From Fictibacillus marinisediminis (GTDB lineage Bacteria; Bacillota; Bacilli; Bacillales; Fictibacillaceae): a DNA stretch of 64,000 nt. The stretch's first letter is position 1. The number at the start of each line of letters is the position of its first letter. Made by a program: the position numbers and the translations under genes. The notes beneath the pieces were generated by a model. The model searched no databases. It saw nothing but the letters and a program-made list of their open reading frames with translations, and had not been told where the DNA came from. Positions 6,663 through 14,342 of this stretch are shown here, in pieces. The stretch lies in NCBI RefSeq assembly GCF_023149135.1, contig NZ_JAIWJX010000002.1:1736001-1800000 (forward strand), written 5' to 3'.

Positions 6663-7348
6663 TGAAAACCTTTCTAATTACAATTTTAACAAGCGGAATT
6701 ACAAGTGGAATTGTTTTAGGTTTATACCGACATTTTTTAAGTAGAAATATAGAAAGTTACAAGAATACTTTACTATATGACTTGCAAAGAAAGGTTCATG
6801 ATTTTCAGTTATTTGCAGCAAAGAAACATGAAAAATATGCAGATTTGTATAGTACATTACATGTGGCAACGGACGAATTATTAAATTTTACAAGTTGGTT
6901 TAAAGAATATCCTTCATTTCAAGGTTACACAGAAAAAGAATTAGATAATTATTTAGAGCAACATAATCTTATTCAAACACACAAATCAAGAATAAAATCA
7001 TTATGGGAATCAGACAAATGGGCAATGCAATCAGAATTACATAAAATTATTGATTGGAATAAACGTTCGGAAGCAGATAGATTGAGGTTAATTGCTTACC
7101 AAAATTATTCACAATCACTAATTTATCAATCTAAAGACGTTGCAAAAATATGTGAAGAAATAACACAAAAACATGTGGAACTCATACTAGATTTTGACTT
7201 ACTTAATGAGTTGGAACCAAATGAAAAGAAGGAAGTAAGAAAAAAGATTGAAAGTCACAAAAATGAACTTCGTACTTTAAGGGAGGAATTACATAAAGTA
7301 ATGCAATCGGAATTGACTATAGGATACTATGAAAAATCCAATGAATAA
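6662..7348 (+). CDS. Membrane-anchored helical/coiled-coil protein
   Basis: 228 aa. One N-terminal membrane helix (about residues 3-22, FLITILTSGITSGIVLGLY) is followed by a basic edge and ~200 cytosolic residues, mostly charged helices. It overlaps the HEPN-like gene before it by one base and faces a second HEPN gene across a shared terminator. A decayed copy of its 3' half lies at 8243-8528. It may be a sensor or anchor for the HEPN partner; no family was recognised. Confidence 0.55.
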   Translation: MKTFLITILTSGITSGIVLGLYRHFLSRNIESYKNTLLYDLQRKVHDFQLFAAKKHEKYADLYSTLHVATDELLNFTSWFKEYPSFQGYTEKELDNYLEQHNLIQTHKSRIKSLWESDKWAMQSELHKIIDWNKRSEADRLRLIAYQNYSQSLIYQSKDVAKICEEITQKHVELILDFDLLNELEPNEKKEVRKKIESHKNELRTLREELHKVMQSELTIGYYEKSNE

Positions 7349-7350
7349 AA

Positions 7351-7379
7351 AAGAGGAGCCATTGCGGTTCCTCTTTTTT
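7351..7379. terminator. Bidirectional terminator between convergent genes
   Basis: AAGAGGAGCC (7351-7360) pairs with GGTTCCTCTT (7366-7375), one wobble, flanked by A and T runs so that it works in both directions. A related hairpin lies at 8540-8562 in the duplicated copy. Confidence 0.75.
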
Positions 7380-8134
7380 CTATTTGGCGACTTCTTTAAT
7401 TGGTAAGTGTTTTTCAAGCACTTCAAAGGTTGCTTTGATACTTCTAAGCAGACCAATCATAGCTGCTTTTATTTCACTTGAGGTAGTATACTTTCCTACA
7501 CCCCATAATTCAATTCCATTTATTTTTCTTATTCCAGAATCTATACGGTATGGAGGGTGATTGTGTGCAATATCATTTCGCATTTTTACCCCAATTTTGA
7601 AGTCATCAGATTTTTTACTTTGTTGAGGTCTTTATACAATGGACGGTTCACATTTTTTAATTTGTAAATTGCTCTCTTAAAACTCACAAAGTCATCTTCT
7701 TTGATTTTAAAGTCATAAAGTTTGAACAACAAATGTCCAATTGTTTCATACAATGTGTAAGCCTTTAGAAAGAAGGTGTCCACAAAGTAAGTGAAATTGT
7801 AAAAGTTACTATGGTGTTGTTCTTCAAAGTGAGGGTAGTATTCAATTGATTGACCGTTTTTCCCAGGTGACTTATGCCATTCATCATCTGGAATCCCTTT
7901 GTAATAGTAATACATTGTGTAACCAAAATTTCGATTCACCGAGAGCAACCTATTCCCCAAAATAGTTTCCCAATGTTGTGTGTCCCAATTATCTAAGTTC
8001 ATAAAATGATCGTCTTCTTTTTGAAACATTCCTTTGGATACTTCAAAGTCCTTCAACGGACTCTCCTTTGTACACTCATTGAGATCAACTTCTGTAATTC
8101 CTTCAAATGGTTTGATATTGATTTTTCTCTCCAT
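7380..8134 (-). pseudogene. HEPN-family gene (Cthe_2314-like), frameshifted copy
   Basis: The ATG at 8134 has GGGGAGAAA upstream. The product is clearly paralogous to the intact gene at 8561-9310 (shared YYYKGIPD, FFLKA, NVNRPL/NVDRPL, AMIG-LRSIKAT). At a six-T run on the + strand (7611-7616, six A in the gene) the frame shifts: the first part ends at 7586 as NKVKNLMTSKLG, while the other frame continues as MRNDIAHNHPPYRI to 7380. One extra A would restore the full protein. The break removes the RNDIAH (Rx4H) putative active site. The T6 could be a sequencing error, a loss-of-function mutation or an on/off switch. Confidence 0.75.
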
Positions 8135-8242
8135 GTTTCTCCCCATTTCATTTAAATTTATTACTTTAATGATAAGGGAACAACCTAATTTATTCCATGG
8201 AAGTCACACATTCTCCTAAATGTTGTTACTCTAAATATGAAG

Positions 8243-8528
8243 GGCGGATAAATTAAGATTGATTGCTTATCAAAACTATTCACAATCACTTCTCTATCAA
8301 TCAAAAGAGGTTTCAAAATTTGTGAAGACATAACAAAAATACATGTCCACCTTATTTTAGATCATGATTTATATAGAGACGGAACCAACTGAATAGAAAG
8401 AGGTTAGGGAACGAATTAAAATTCACAAAGAGAACCTTCGATTATTACGGGAGGAATTATATAAAGTAATGCAATCTGAATTAACTGTCGGATTCTATGA
8501 GAAGTTAAAAGATAAAGCAGATAATTAA
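8243..8528 (+). pseudogene. Decayed 3' remnant of a 6662-type membrane protein gene
   Basis: The DNA parallels 7070-7348: GCGGATAAATTAAG, TATTCACAATCACT, a GGGAGGAATTA segment and AAAGTAATGCAATC recur in order. The reading frame carries at least two shifts and an in-frame TGA, and no 5' half or start is present. It is the partner remnant of the intact HEPN gene that faces it, showing a past tandem duplication of the gene pair. Confidence 0.75.
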
Positions 8529-8539
8529 AGTATGAAAAA

Positions 8540-8562
8540 AGAGGAGCCTTTGTGGTTCCTCT
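8540..8562. terminator. Hairpin between remnant and HEPN gene
   Basis: AGAGGAGCC (8540-8548) pairs with GGTTCCTCT (8554-8562). It is paralogous to 7351-7379, with an A run before and a T-rich stretch after. Confidence 0.65.
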
Positions 8563-9310
8563 AATTTTTTGTTTCAAAATGTTTTCCTAATACGTCTAGT
8601 GTTGCTTTAATACTTCTCAAAATCCCAATCATTGCTTCCTTTAACTCTTTGGAAGTTGTATATTCTCCAATTCCAAATGAACCCCCACTTGTTGTGATTT
8701 TTACTCCCGAACTTATTTCATATGGAGGGTGACTATGTGTAATTGCGTTTCTTATTTTGACTCCGTTTTGAAAGTCATCTGACTTCTTTATTTTAGATAA
8801 TTTCTTTTGTAAAGGTCGGTCTACATTAAATAGTTTGAAAACAGCATTGTTATAACTTATTTGGTCACTATAATCCTCCTCATTGTATTCCAAGTTGTAA
8901 TATCTAAACAATATTTGTCCAATGGTTTCAAACACAGTAAAAGCTTTTAAAAAGAAGCCGTCCGCAAAGAAGATAAAATTATATTGGTTACTAAAATGTT
9001 CATTCGTAAAATATGGAAAGTATTGAACTGATTGACCTTGTAAGCCAGGAGAAAGAAACCATTTCTCGTCTGGTATTCCTTTGTAATAGTAGAACATTGC
9101 ATAAGCAAATTTTGAACGGGTTGAAAAAAGTCTATTCTCTAAAGTTTGTTCCCAATGTTGCATTTCACTATTTAAAAGGAATTGCCCTAATGTATTTTCT
9201 TGTTGGAAAAGACCACGAGGTAACTCGTAATTTAATAATGGACTTTCTTGCTCATTTTTCTCAAAGTCAACTTCCTTTATGTCTTCAAATGGTGTTATGT
9301 AGATTGTCAT
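8561..9310 (-). CDS. HEPN-family protein (Cthe_2314-like), intact copy
   Basis: 249 aa, ATG at 9310 with AAAGGAG upstream. Helical, aromatic-rich N-terminal region (AMFYYYKGIPDEKW), then the signature KIRNAITHSHPPYE, where R187-N-A-I-T-H192 is an Rx4H motif. The layout with a HSHPPY tail recalls the Cthe_2314-type HEPN family as I remember it. Such proteins are thought to be RNases. Paralogue of the broken gene at 7380-8134 and divergent from the membrane protein at 9434. Toxin or abortive-infection activity is inference. Confidence 0.6.
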   Translation of the reverse strand: MTIYITPFEDIKEVDFEKNEQESPLLNYELPRGLFQQENTLGQFLLNSEMQHWEQTLENRLFSTRSKFAYAMFYYYKGIPDEKWFLSPGLQGQSVQYFPYFTNEHFSNQYNFIFFADGFFLKAFTVFETIGQILFRYYNLEYNEEDYSDQISYNNAVFKLFNVDRPLQKKLSKIKKSDDFQNGVKIRNAITHSHPPYEISSGVKITTSGGSFGIGEYTTSKELKEAMIGILRSIKATLDVLGKHFETKN

Positions 9311-9375
9311 AAGTCGCTCCTTTCAAATGTTATATACAAATACTTCCACTCTATTTTTCTAGTTCCTTTAATAAC

Positions 9376-9405
9376 TTAACAAAATTTTACATATTTTGAT
9401 ATAAT
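9376..9405 (+). promoter_or_regulatory. Sigma-A-type promoter
   Basis: TTAACA (9376-9381), an 18-base spacer and a perfect TATAAT (9400-9405), about 30 bases upstream of the 9434 start. It drives the two membrane-protein genes. Confidence 0.55.
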
Positions 9406-9433
9406 GGTATAAAAAAGGATAAGGGTTACATAT

Positions 9434-10075
9434 ATGAAATTATTTCTCCAATACTTTGCAGGTCCATTGATCGCTGCTTTAATTACAACGGTTATACTTT
9501 GGTTTAAAGAAAGTAAGACAGAAAAGAAGAAACACCTTAATAATGTAACTTTTGAGCAACTTACAAAAGTGTACAATAAACTATTTATCTTGTATTACCA
9601 ATACAATTCTTCATTAGTAATTGAGTATAAAGAGGAAGTTTATAGTTTAGACGAGGAAGGAGAAGAACAAACAATTGAACTCCCGCATGTTGACAACATT
9701 GATTTTTGGGAGAAAGTCATTAAGGAAGTAAAGGATATTGTTTATCCAAATATACATTTGTTAATGCGAAAAGACGTTGTATTGTGGAATGAATTTCTTG
9801 AGTATGAATTGATTGAAGAACCAACTTCTTCACTTGATATTGTTCTTGGATACGAAAGGTTTAAGAAATTCTTTGGGGATATTTCTTTGAGTTACATTAA
9901 ACTTTACAATCAATATCATTTGGAAACGTCAAGTGTAAAAAAGAAAAGAAAGAAAGACTACAAGGGTAAATTGAAAAACATTAAGAGCAATCCATTTTAC
10001 TCCAAAGAGGAGAAGCGTAATAAAATTAAAAAGTTAAAACAAAAAGAACAAGAGACCATAAGTAAAATACTTTAG
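9434..10075 (+). CDS. Membrane-anchored protein with basic C-terminus
   Basis: 213 aa. One N-terminal membrane helix (about residues 5-24, LQYFAGPLIAALITTVILWF), then a Lys-rich edge, a helical cytosolic domain with acidic stretches (YSLDEEGEEQ) and a very basic tail (VKKKRKKDYKGK...KKLKQKEQE) that could bind nucleic acid or membrane. The architecture repeats that of the proteins at 6662 and 10086. Family and function unknown. Confidence 0.5.
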   Translation: MKLFLQYFAGPLIAALITTVILWFKESKTEKKKHLNNVTFEQLTKVYNKLFILYYQYNSSLVIEYKEEVYSLDEEGEEQTIELPHVDNIDFWEKVIKEVKDIVYPNIHLLMRKDVVLWNEFLEYELIEEPTSSLDIVLGYERFKKFFGDISLSYIKLYNQYHLETSSVKKKRKKDYKGKLKNIKSNPFYSKEEKRNKIKKLKQKEQETISKIL

Positions 10076-10085
10076 AGGTGGAGAA

Positions 10086-10583
10086 ATGGTAAAGGATACC
10101 CTAGCGTGGATAAATTCAAATGGTTGGATTGTATCTATTTTCACATTGGTACTAGGAGCCTATTTAAGTACGTTCCTAACAAAAAATAAAGAAGTCCTCA
10201 TGAAAATTGCAGATAAAAAAGGACAGTATTATGCGGATTACATAAATGCTTTGCTTCAATTTAATAAACCAATTCATTTAAGAGCAAGAGAACATGAAAT
10301 TATTAATACGAATAGAAATTATTTTTACTTAAAAAATCTTGTAATTTTGTATGGTTCAAATGAGGTCATTAAAAGACTTTCTATTTGTGAGAAAAACGGG
10401 ATAAATTTTAAAAAAGAAGAGGGAAGAGAAAGCTATCTTAAATTAATTGAAGCAATGAAAAAAGACATTGAAAATCCTAAAATTATTAGATCATGGTGGA
10501 TAAGAAGGATTGCGATGAACAACCGAAACAATAATATTGCCGACATTCTCTTTGATTATAAACAAGAAAGTGAAGAGGAATAA
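10086..10583 (+). CDS. Membrane-anchored helical protein with LYGSNEVIK motif
   Basis: 165 aa, GAGGTGGAG ribosome site ten bases after the preceding gene, so the two probably form an operon. One membrane helix (about residues 13-31, GWIVSIFTLVLGAYLSTFL) is followed by helices with NLVILYGSNEVIKRL, a pattern I associate with uncharacterised bacterial single-pass proteins having a cytosolic helical domain. It is the last gene of the element before the tRNA fragment. Confidence 0.5.
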   Translation: MVKDTLAWINSNGWIVSIFTLVLGAYLSTFLTKNKEVLMKIADKKGQYYADYINALLQFNKPIHLRAREHEIINTNRNYFYLKNLVILYGSNEVIKRLSICEKNGINFKKEEGRESYLKLIEAMKKDIENPKIIRSWWIRRIAMNNRNNNIADILFDYKQESEEE

Positions 10584-10708
10584 GTTACGACTTGCAAATT
10601 TTCATTGGACACTATACTGTAAAACTTGTACTAATTTACCGTTTAGAGTTCAATTAGGATTAAAACATTGATAGTCCGCATGTTTGTTGTATCAAGTGTT
10701 AAACAACT
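10584..10708. other. Right-end flank of the accessory element
   Basis: About 125 bases of AT-rich DNA between the last element gene and the tRNA fragment. No gene is seen; recombinase arm sites could lie here but none were recognised. Confidence 0.4.
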
Positions 10709-10755
10709 CCTTGACAGGGTAGAGGTCGGGGGTTCGAACCCCTCTCGGGTCACCA
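10709..10755 (+). other. 3' fragment of tRNA-Val(GAC): right attachment site (attR)
   Basis: The sequence reads as a tRNA from the anticodon loop onward: loop TTGACAG (10711-10717, anticodon GAC), stem GGTAG, variable AGGTC, T arm GGGGG-TTCGAAC-CCCTC (10728-10744), acceptor strand TCGGGTC, A, and encoded CCA (10753-10755). The upstream side (AACTCC) does not fit the required CTACC stem, and there is no D arm or 5' acceptor, so it is not a working tRNA. It marks where an element integrated in tRNA-Val left the displaced 3' end. Confidence 0.85.
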
Positions 10756-10773
10756 TAACAGTTTATTCAAAGT

Positions 10774-10794
10774 CCTTGATTTTCAAGGTTTTTT
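10774..10794 (+). terminator. Terminator of the original tRNA gene
   Basis: CCTTGA-TTT-TCAAGG (10774-10788) followed by six T, 19 bases after the CCA. It shows that the fragment is the true chromosomal end of a tRNA transcription unit. Confidence 0.75.
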
Positions 10795-10890
10795 GTGTTA
10801 CAGAGTATTAGTATTGCATTTTTATACTACAATAAATCGAAACACGTTAAAGGAAAAACGATTATCGTCTTTTCGTCAAATCGAAAGTCA

Positions 10891-10918
10891 AAAGGACAGC
10901 GAATTTCAGCTGTCCTTT
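10891..10918. terminator. Ten-base-pair hairpin without U tract
   Basis: AAAGGACAGC (10891-10900) and GCTGTCCTTT (10909-10918) pair perfectly. There is no T run on the + strand, so it may be a bidirectional stop for the minus-strand gene at 10995 or a simple palindrome. Confidence 0.4.
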
Positions 10919-10994
10919 CGTGATATTCTCTGCCATTATTGTTAGTGTCAAATTGGTCTACCTATGCACGAGAACCATCATGATCGCAATAAAT

Positions 10995-11243
10995 TCAGGT
11001 TCGCCCTTCAATGAACCAATTCTGAGACGGAGTCTTTTTGATAGAGTTTACGGAGTTTACGTCACAGCATTTAAATTTTACAATACTCCCATCAGCAATC
11101 TCTCCCGTAACAAGACCCTTATAAGAGTCATAATGTCTAAAGGTAATTTGAACCGATGTATCATGTAAACGAACAGTCACTTTGTTTCCCGATTTAAGTT
11201 GTTTAAATCGTTTACAAGTTTGTGAATGTTTTGAGGAATTCAT
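10995..11243 (-). CDS. Small basic protein, unknown function
   Basis: 82 aa, ATG at 11243 with AGAAGGTGG upstream. It contains KVTVRLHDTSVQITFRHYDSY and KGLVTGEIADGSIVKFKCCDV, alternating beta-type segments suggesting a small barrel (SH3- or OB-like), with several Lys/Arg. First gene right of the integration site. No family was recognised. Confidence 0.5.
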   Translation of the reverse strand: MNSSKHSQTCKRFKQLKSGNKVTVRLHDTSVQITFRHYDSYKGLVTGEIADGSIVKFKCCDVNSVNSIKKTPSQNWFIEGRT

Positions 11244-11360
11244 TTTTCAACCACCTTCTTAAAAATTAGAACTTGTACTTGTCATAGTTTATGCGTTCCG
11301 TTCATTGTTGGTTTGGACGGGCAGCAAAATTTGGACAAATACACGTTTGTAAACATGAAT

Positions 11361-11397
11361 GAAGCTGATCTTAAAGGGTATTTCAGCTTCTTTTTTT
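11361..11397 (+). terminator. Intrinsic terminator
   Basis: GAAGCTGA (11361-11368) pairs with TCAGCTTC (11383-11390) around a 14-base loop, then seven T. There is no + strand gene just upstream, so it guards the downstream gene or ends an unannotated transcript. Confidence 0.6.
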
Positions 11398-11484
11398 GCG
11401 CTTAACCAGTCCTCTTTAATGGTGTCCCGCCGTTTTTTTCTGTATTGTTGAGGGAAACATAAACAGAAAGAAAGGATGATAGTT

Positions 11485-12516
11485 TTGAGCGGAAAAATGA
11501 AGGCGGTAGGTTTGTATAAGTATTTGCCGATTGATAATCCTGAGAGTCTGTTAGATGTAGATATTGATAAACCATCTCCAGGTAAAAGAGATCTTCTCGT
11601 AAAAGTAAAAGCAATCTCTGTTAATCCTGTTGATACGAAAGTGCGCAGCCCGAAAAACGCCTTAGAAAAGGAACCGAAAATTCTTGGCTGGGATGTTTCA
11701 GGCATTGTGGAAGAGACGGGTTCTGGTGTAAGTATGTTTAAAGCTGGAGATGAAATATATTACGCTGGTTCCATTGGAAGGCCAGGAGGAAATAGTGAAT
11801 TCCATCTTGTGGATGAACGTATTGCGGCCCATAAACCAAAAACGTTCAGCTTTGAAGAAGCTGCCGCAATGCCGCTCACAAGCCTTACAGCCTGGGAAGG
11901 ATTATTCGAACGTCTCGGTATTGCTACGAAGAAGGATGAAAATGAAGGTCGATCCATATTAATTATAGGTGCAGCCGGGGGAGTAGGTTCTATTGCGCTT
12001 CAGCTCGCAAGTTGGGCAGGATTGACCGTGGTTGGGACCGCCTCACGAGCAGAGACCGAAGTTTGGGCTAAAAAACATGGTGCGGACTATACAATCAGCC
12101 ATTATGCGGACTTTTTACCACAGCTGAATAAAATAGGGCTGTCTGAAGTGGATTACATTTTTTGTCTGAACAGTACCGATCAGCATTGGGAAAGGATGAT
12201 GGAAGCAATTGCTCCCCAAGGTAAGATTTGTTCGATTGTAGAAACGAAAACACCGCTGAACATAAGCTTACTTCAGCAGAAGAGTGTAACGTTTGTCATG
12301 GAATTCATGTTCACAAGATCGCTCTTTGAAACGAAGGATATGAAAAGGCAGCATGAGATTCTGACAGAGATGGCCCACATGTTCGATGAAGGGATATTAA
12401 AGACAACATTAACGGAAACACTTCAACCGATCCATGCAGAAACGATGAGAGATGCACATTCGAAATTAGAATCCGGTAAGACGATAGGAAAAGTGGTAGT
12501 AAGCCGCAATGAATAA
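11485..12516 (+). CDS. Zinc-type alcohol dehydrogenase / quinone oxidoreductase-like protein
   Basis: 343 aa. TTG at 11485 is preferred over ATG 11476, since GAAAGGA overlaps the latter. Medium-chain reductase: N-terminal GroES-like domain (ISVNPVDTKVRSP, GWDVSGIVEETG) and Rossmann domain with IIGAAGGVGSIALQLA near residue 155. Zinc-binding cysteines are lacking in the visible motifs, as in quinone oxidoreductase-type members. Likely NADPH-dependent reduction of enones, quinones or aldehydes; substrate unknown. Confidence 0.8.
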   Translation: MSGKMKAVGLYKYLPIDNPESLLDVDIDKPSPGKRDLLVKVKAISVNPVDTKVRSPKNALEKEPKILGWDVSGIVEETGSGVSMFKAGDEIYYAGSIGRPGGNSEFHLVDERIAAHKPKTFSFEEAAAMPLTSLTAWEGLFERLGIATKKDENEGRSILIIGAAGGVGSIALQLASWAGLTVVGTASRAETEVWAKKHGADYTISHYADFLPQLNKIGLSEVDYIFCLNSTDQHWERMMEAIAPQGKICSIVETKTPLNISLLQQKSVTFVMEFMFTRSLFETKDMKRQHEILTEMAHMFDEGILKTTLTETLQPIHAETMRDAHSKLESGKTIGKVVVSRNE

Positions 12517-12541
12517 ACCCTTCAGCTAGAAGGGTTTTTTT
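12513..12541 (+). terminator. Intrinsic terminator
   Basis: AACCCTTC and GAAGGGTT pair around AGCTA, followed by eight T, immediately at the stop of the oxidoreductase gene. Confidence 0.8.
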
Positions 12542-12607
12542 TGTTTTTTTAAGCTGTGAGAAGGGAATATTTTAAAAATCTAATATATAGTAAATGAAGA
12601 TGAAAGG

Positions 12608-13360
12608 ATGATGCAGTTGTTTAAGAATAAAGTTGTCATCGTTACTGGAGCAGGACAGGGAATTGGCAGGCAAATCGCCATTGATTTTGCGGCTGCGGGA
12701 GCAAAAGTGGTGCTGGCTGACCAAAAGGAAAAGGAAGCGAAAGAGACTTTGGAAAAGATACAGTCCAATAAAGGGAAAGCTCTTCTTATTCCAACAGATG
12801 TACGCCAGCCTGAAGATATTATCTCACTTATGGGGCAGACAAAAAGGGAATTTGGGCCAGTTGATATTCTGATCAACAATGCCGGCAAAGGGGTCTGGAA
12901 GTCTCCGTTCGATTTGGACGTGGAAGAATGGGATAATGTCATTCAAACCAATCTTCGAAGTGTATTTCTATGTTCGCGGGAAGCCGCAAAACAGATGAAA
13001 GAAAATGGGGGAGGCTCCATCGTTAATATCGCATCGACAAGAGCATCCATGTCAGAACCTAACAGTGAGGCATACGCGGCAACGAAAGGCGGCATAACAG
13101 CTCTCACTCATGCATTGGCCGCATCGTTCAGCGAACATGGCATTACGGTTAACGCCATCAGCCCAGGTTGGATTGAAACCCAAGACTATGAAGGTTTAAG
13201 AGATGTTGACCATCAACAGCATTGGTCAAAGAGGGTTGGAAAACCATCGGATATCTCTAGCGCCTGTTTATATTTAACAGCCCCTGACAATAACTTTATT
13301 AACGGTGAGAACCTGGTGATCGATGGTGGAATGACAAGAAAGATGATCTATCACCACTAA
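12608..13360 (+). CDS. SDR-family oxidoreductase
   Basis: Up to 250 aa. Classical short-chain dehydrogenase: VIVTGAGQGIGRQIA cofactor site at the N-terminus, INNAGKG, then SIVNIASTRAS with the catalytic YAATKGG (Tyr/Lys) and the SPGWIET loop, ending with the INGENLVIDGGM signature. FabG/glucose-dehydrogenase-like, using NAD(P)(H); substrate not predictable. The start may be the TTG at 12617 (AAAGGA spacing), giving LFKNKVVIV. Confidence 0.85.
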   Translation: MMQLFKNKVVIVTGAGQGIGRQIAIDFAAAGAKVVLADQKEKEAKETLEKIQSNKGKALLIPTDVRQPEDIISLMGQTKREFGPVDILINNAGKGVWKSPFDLDVEEWDNVIQTNLRSVFLCSREAAKQMKENGGGSIVNIASTRASMSEPNSEAYAATKGGITALTHALAASFSEHGITVNAISPGWIETQDYEGLRDVDHQQHWSKRVGKPSDISSACLYLTAPDNNFINGENLVIDGGMTRKMIYHH

Positions 13361-13448
13361 GATAGAATCGAACGGATGAATTCATCCAGTTAAGGAATGC
13401 TATACGTAGCCTTTTTTAGGTGAATGAAGAATAAGAGGGTGAGAGGCT

Positions 13449-14342
13449 GTGCCAGCTGAAAAGACACAGAGTAAAGTTGAGAGAGGGGTATATCTCAGTT
13501 TATCGGCATACATCGTCCTATCCCTGCTGAAGCTCGGGGTTGGCTGGTTCTATTCCTCTGAGGCTTTGGTTGCGGATGGTTTAAATAACTCAACGGACAT
13601 TTTGGCATCCGTCGCAGTTCTGGTCGGTTTGAAAATTTCAAGGAAACCAGCGGACCGTGACCATCCTTATGGACATCTTCGTGCTGAGACCATTGCATCC
13701 ATGATTGCATCCTTTATAATGGTGGTTATCGGGCTTGAAGTTTTTATTTCTGCAGTAAAGAGTATCGTGGAATTTAACATAAAGCCTCCATCAACCATAG
13801 CCGGGTTTACTGCCATTGTTTCAGCGTTTGTTATGCTTGCGGTCTACCGTTATAACATTAAACTTGCAAGAGAAACAGACAGCCAAGGGTTAAAGGCGGC
13901 AGCCCTTGATAACCGCTCCGATGCGTTTGTAAGTATCGGAGCGGCTGTTGGCATATTCGGAGCTCAGTTTGGCATTTTGTGGCTGGATCCTCTTGCTGCT
14001 GTGCTTGTGGCACTAATGATCATCAAAACCGGCTGGGATATTTTTTACGAAACCTCTCATAATCTTTCGGATGGTTTTGATTATGAAGAAGGAAAAGAGA
14101 TGGAAAAAAAGATCTTGCAGGTAATTGGTGTAAAGCAAGTAACAGACTTAAAAGCAAGAAATCATGGGAGTTCTGCTATTATTGATGTAACCATCCTTGT
14201 AAATCCTTCGCTGAATGTCATTGAAAGCCACGAGATCACTGAGAATATTGAAGCAATGCTCAAGCAGGCGTATAAAGTGGGAAGCATATCTGTTCATGTA
14301 GAGCCGCATGAGATGAAGAAAGAGGTAGAGAGAAATGAATGA
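13449..14342 (+). CDS. Cation diffusion facilitator (CDF) transporter
   Basis: 297 aa, GTG start. Multiple membrane helices; metal-site motifs ADGLNNSTDILAS in helix 2 and LDNRSDAFVS in helix 5, HPYGHLRAE between helices 2 and 3, and a C-terminal cytosolic regulatory domain. CDF proteins export divalent metals (Zn, Mn, Fe, Co) in exchange for protons. The two-Asp pattern with Asn in helix 2 differs from HxxxD zinc exporters, so the metal is uncertain. The stop overlaps the next gene's start by eight bases: an operon with the MFS exporter. Confidence 0.88.
   Translation: MPAEKTQSKVERGVYLSLSAYIVLSLLKLGVGWFYSSEALVADGLNNSTDILASVAVLVGLKISRKPADRDHPYGHLRAETIASMIASFIMVVIGLEVFISAVKSIVEFNIKPPSTIAGFTAIVSAFVMLAVYRYNIKLARETDSQGLKAAALDNRSDAFVSIGAAVGIFGAQFGILWLDPLAAVLVALMIIKTGWDIFYETSHNLSDGFDYEEGKEMEKKILQVIGVKQVTDLKARNHGSSAIIDVTILVNPSLNVIESHEITENIEAMLKQAYKVGSISVHVEPHEMKKEVERNE

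Noticed and set aside
10709..10755. Complete tRNA-Val gene
   Set aside because: No D arm, no 5' acceptor strand and broken anticodon stem; only the 3' part is present.
11289..11705. Minus-strand 138-aa frame
   Set aside because: Overlaps a terminator and the real oxidoreductase gene; no ribosome site.
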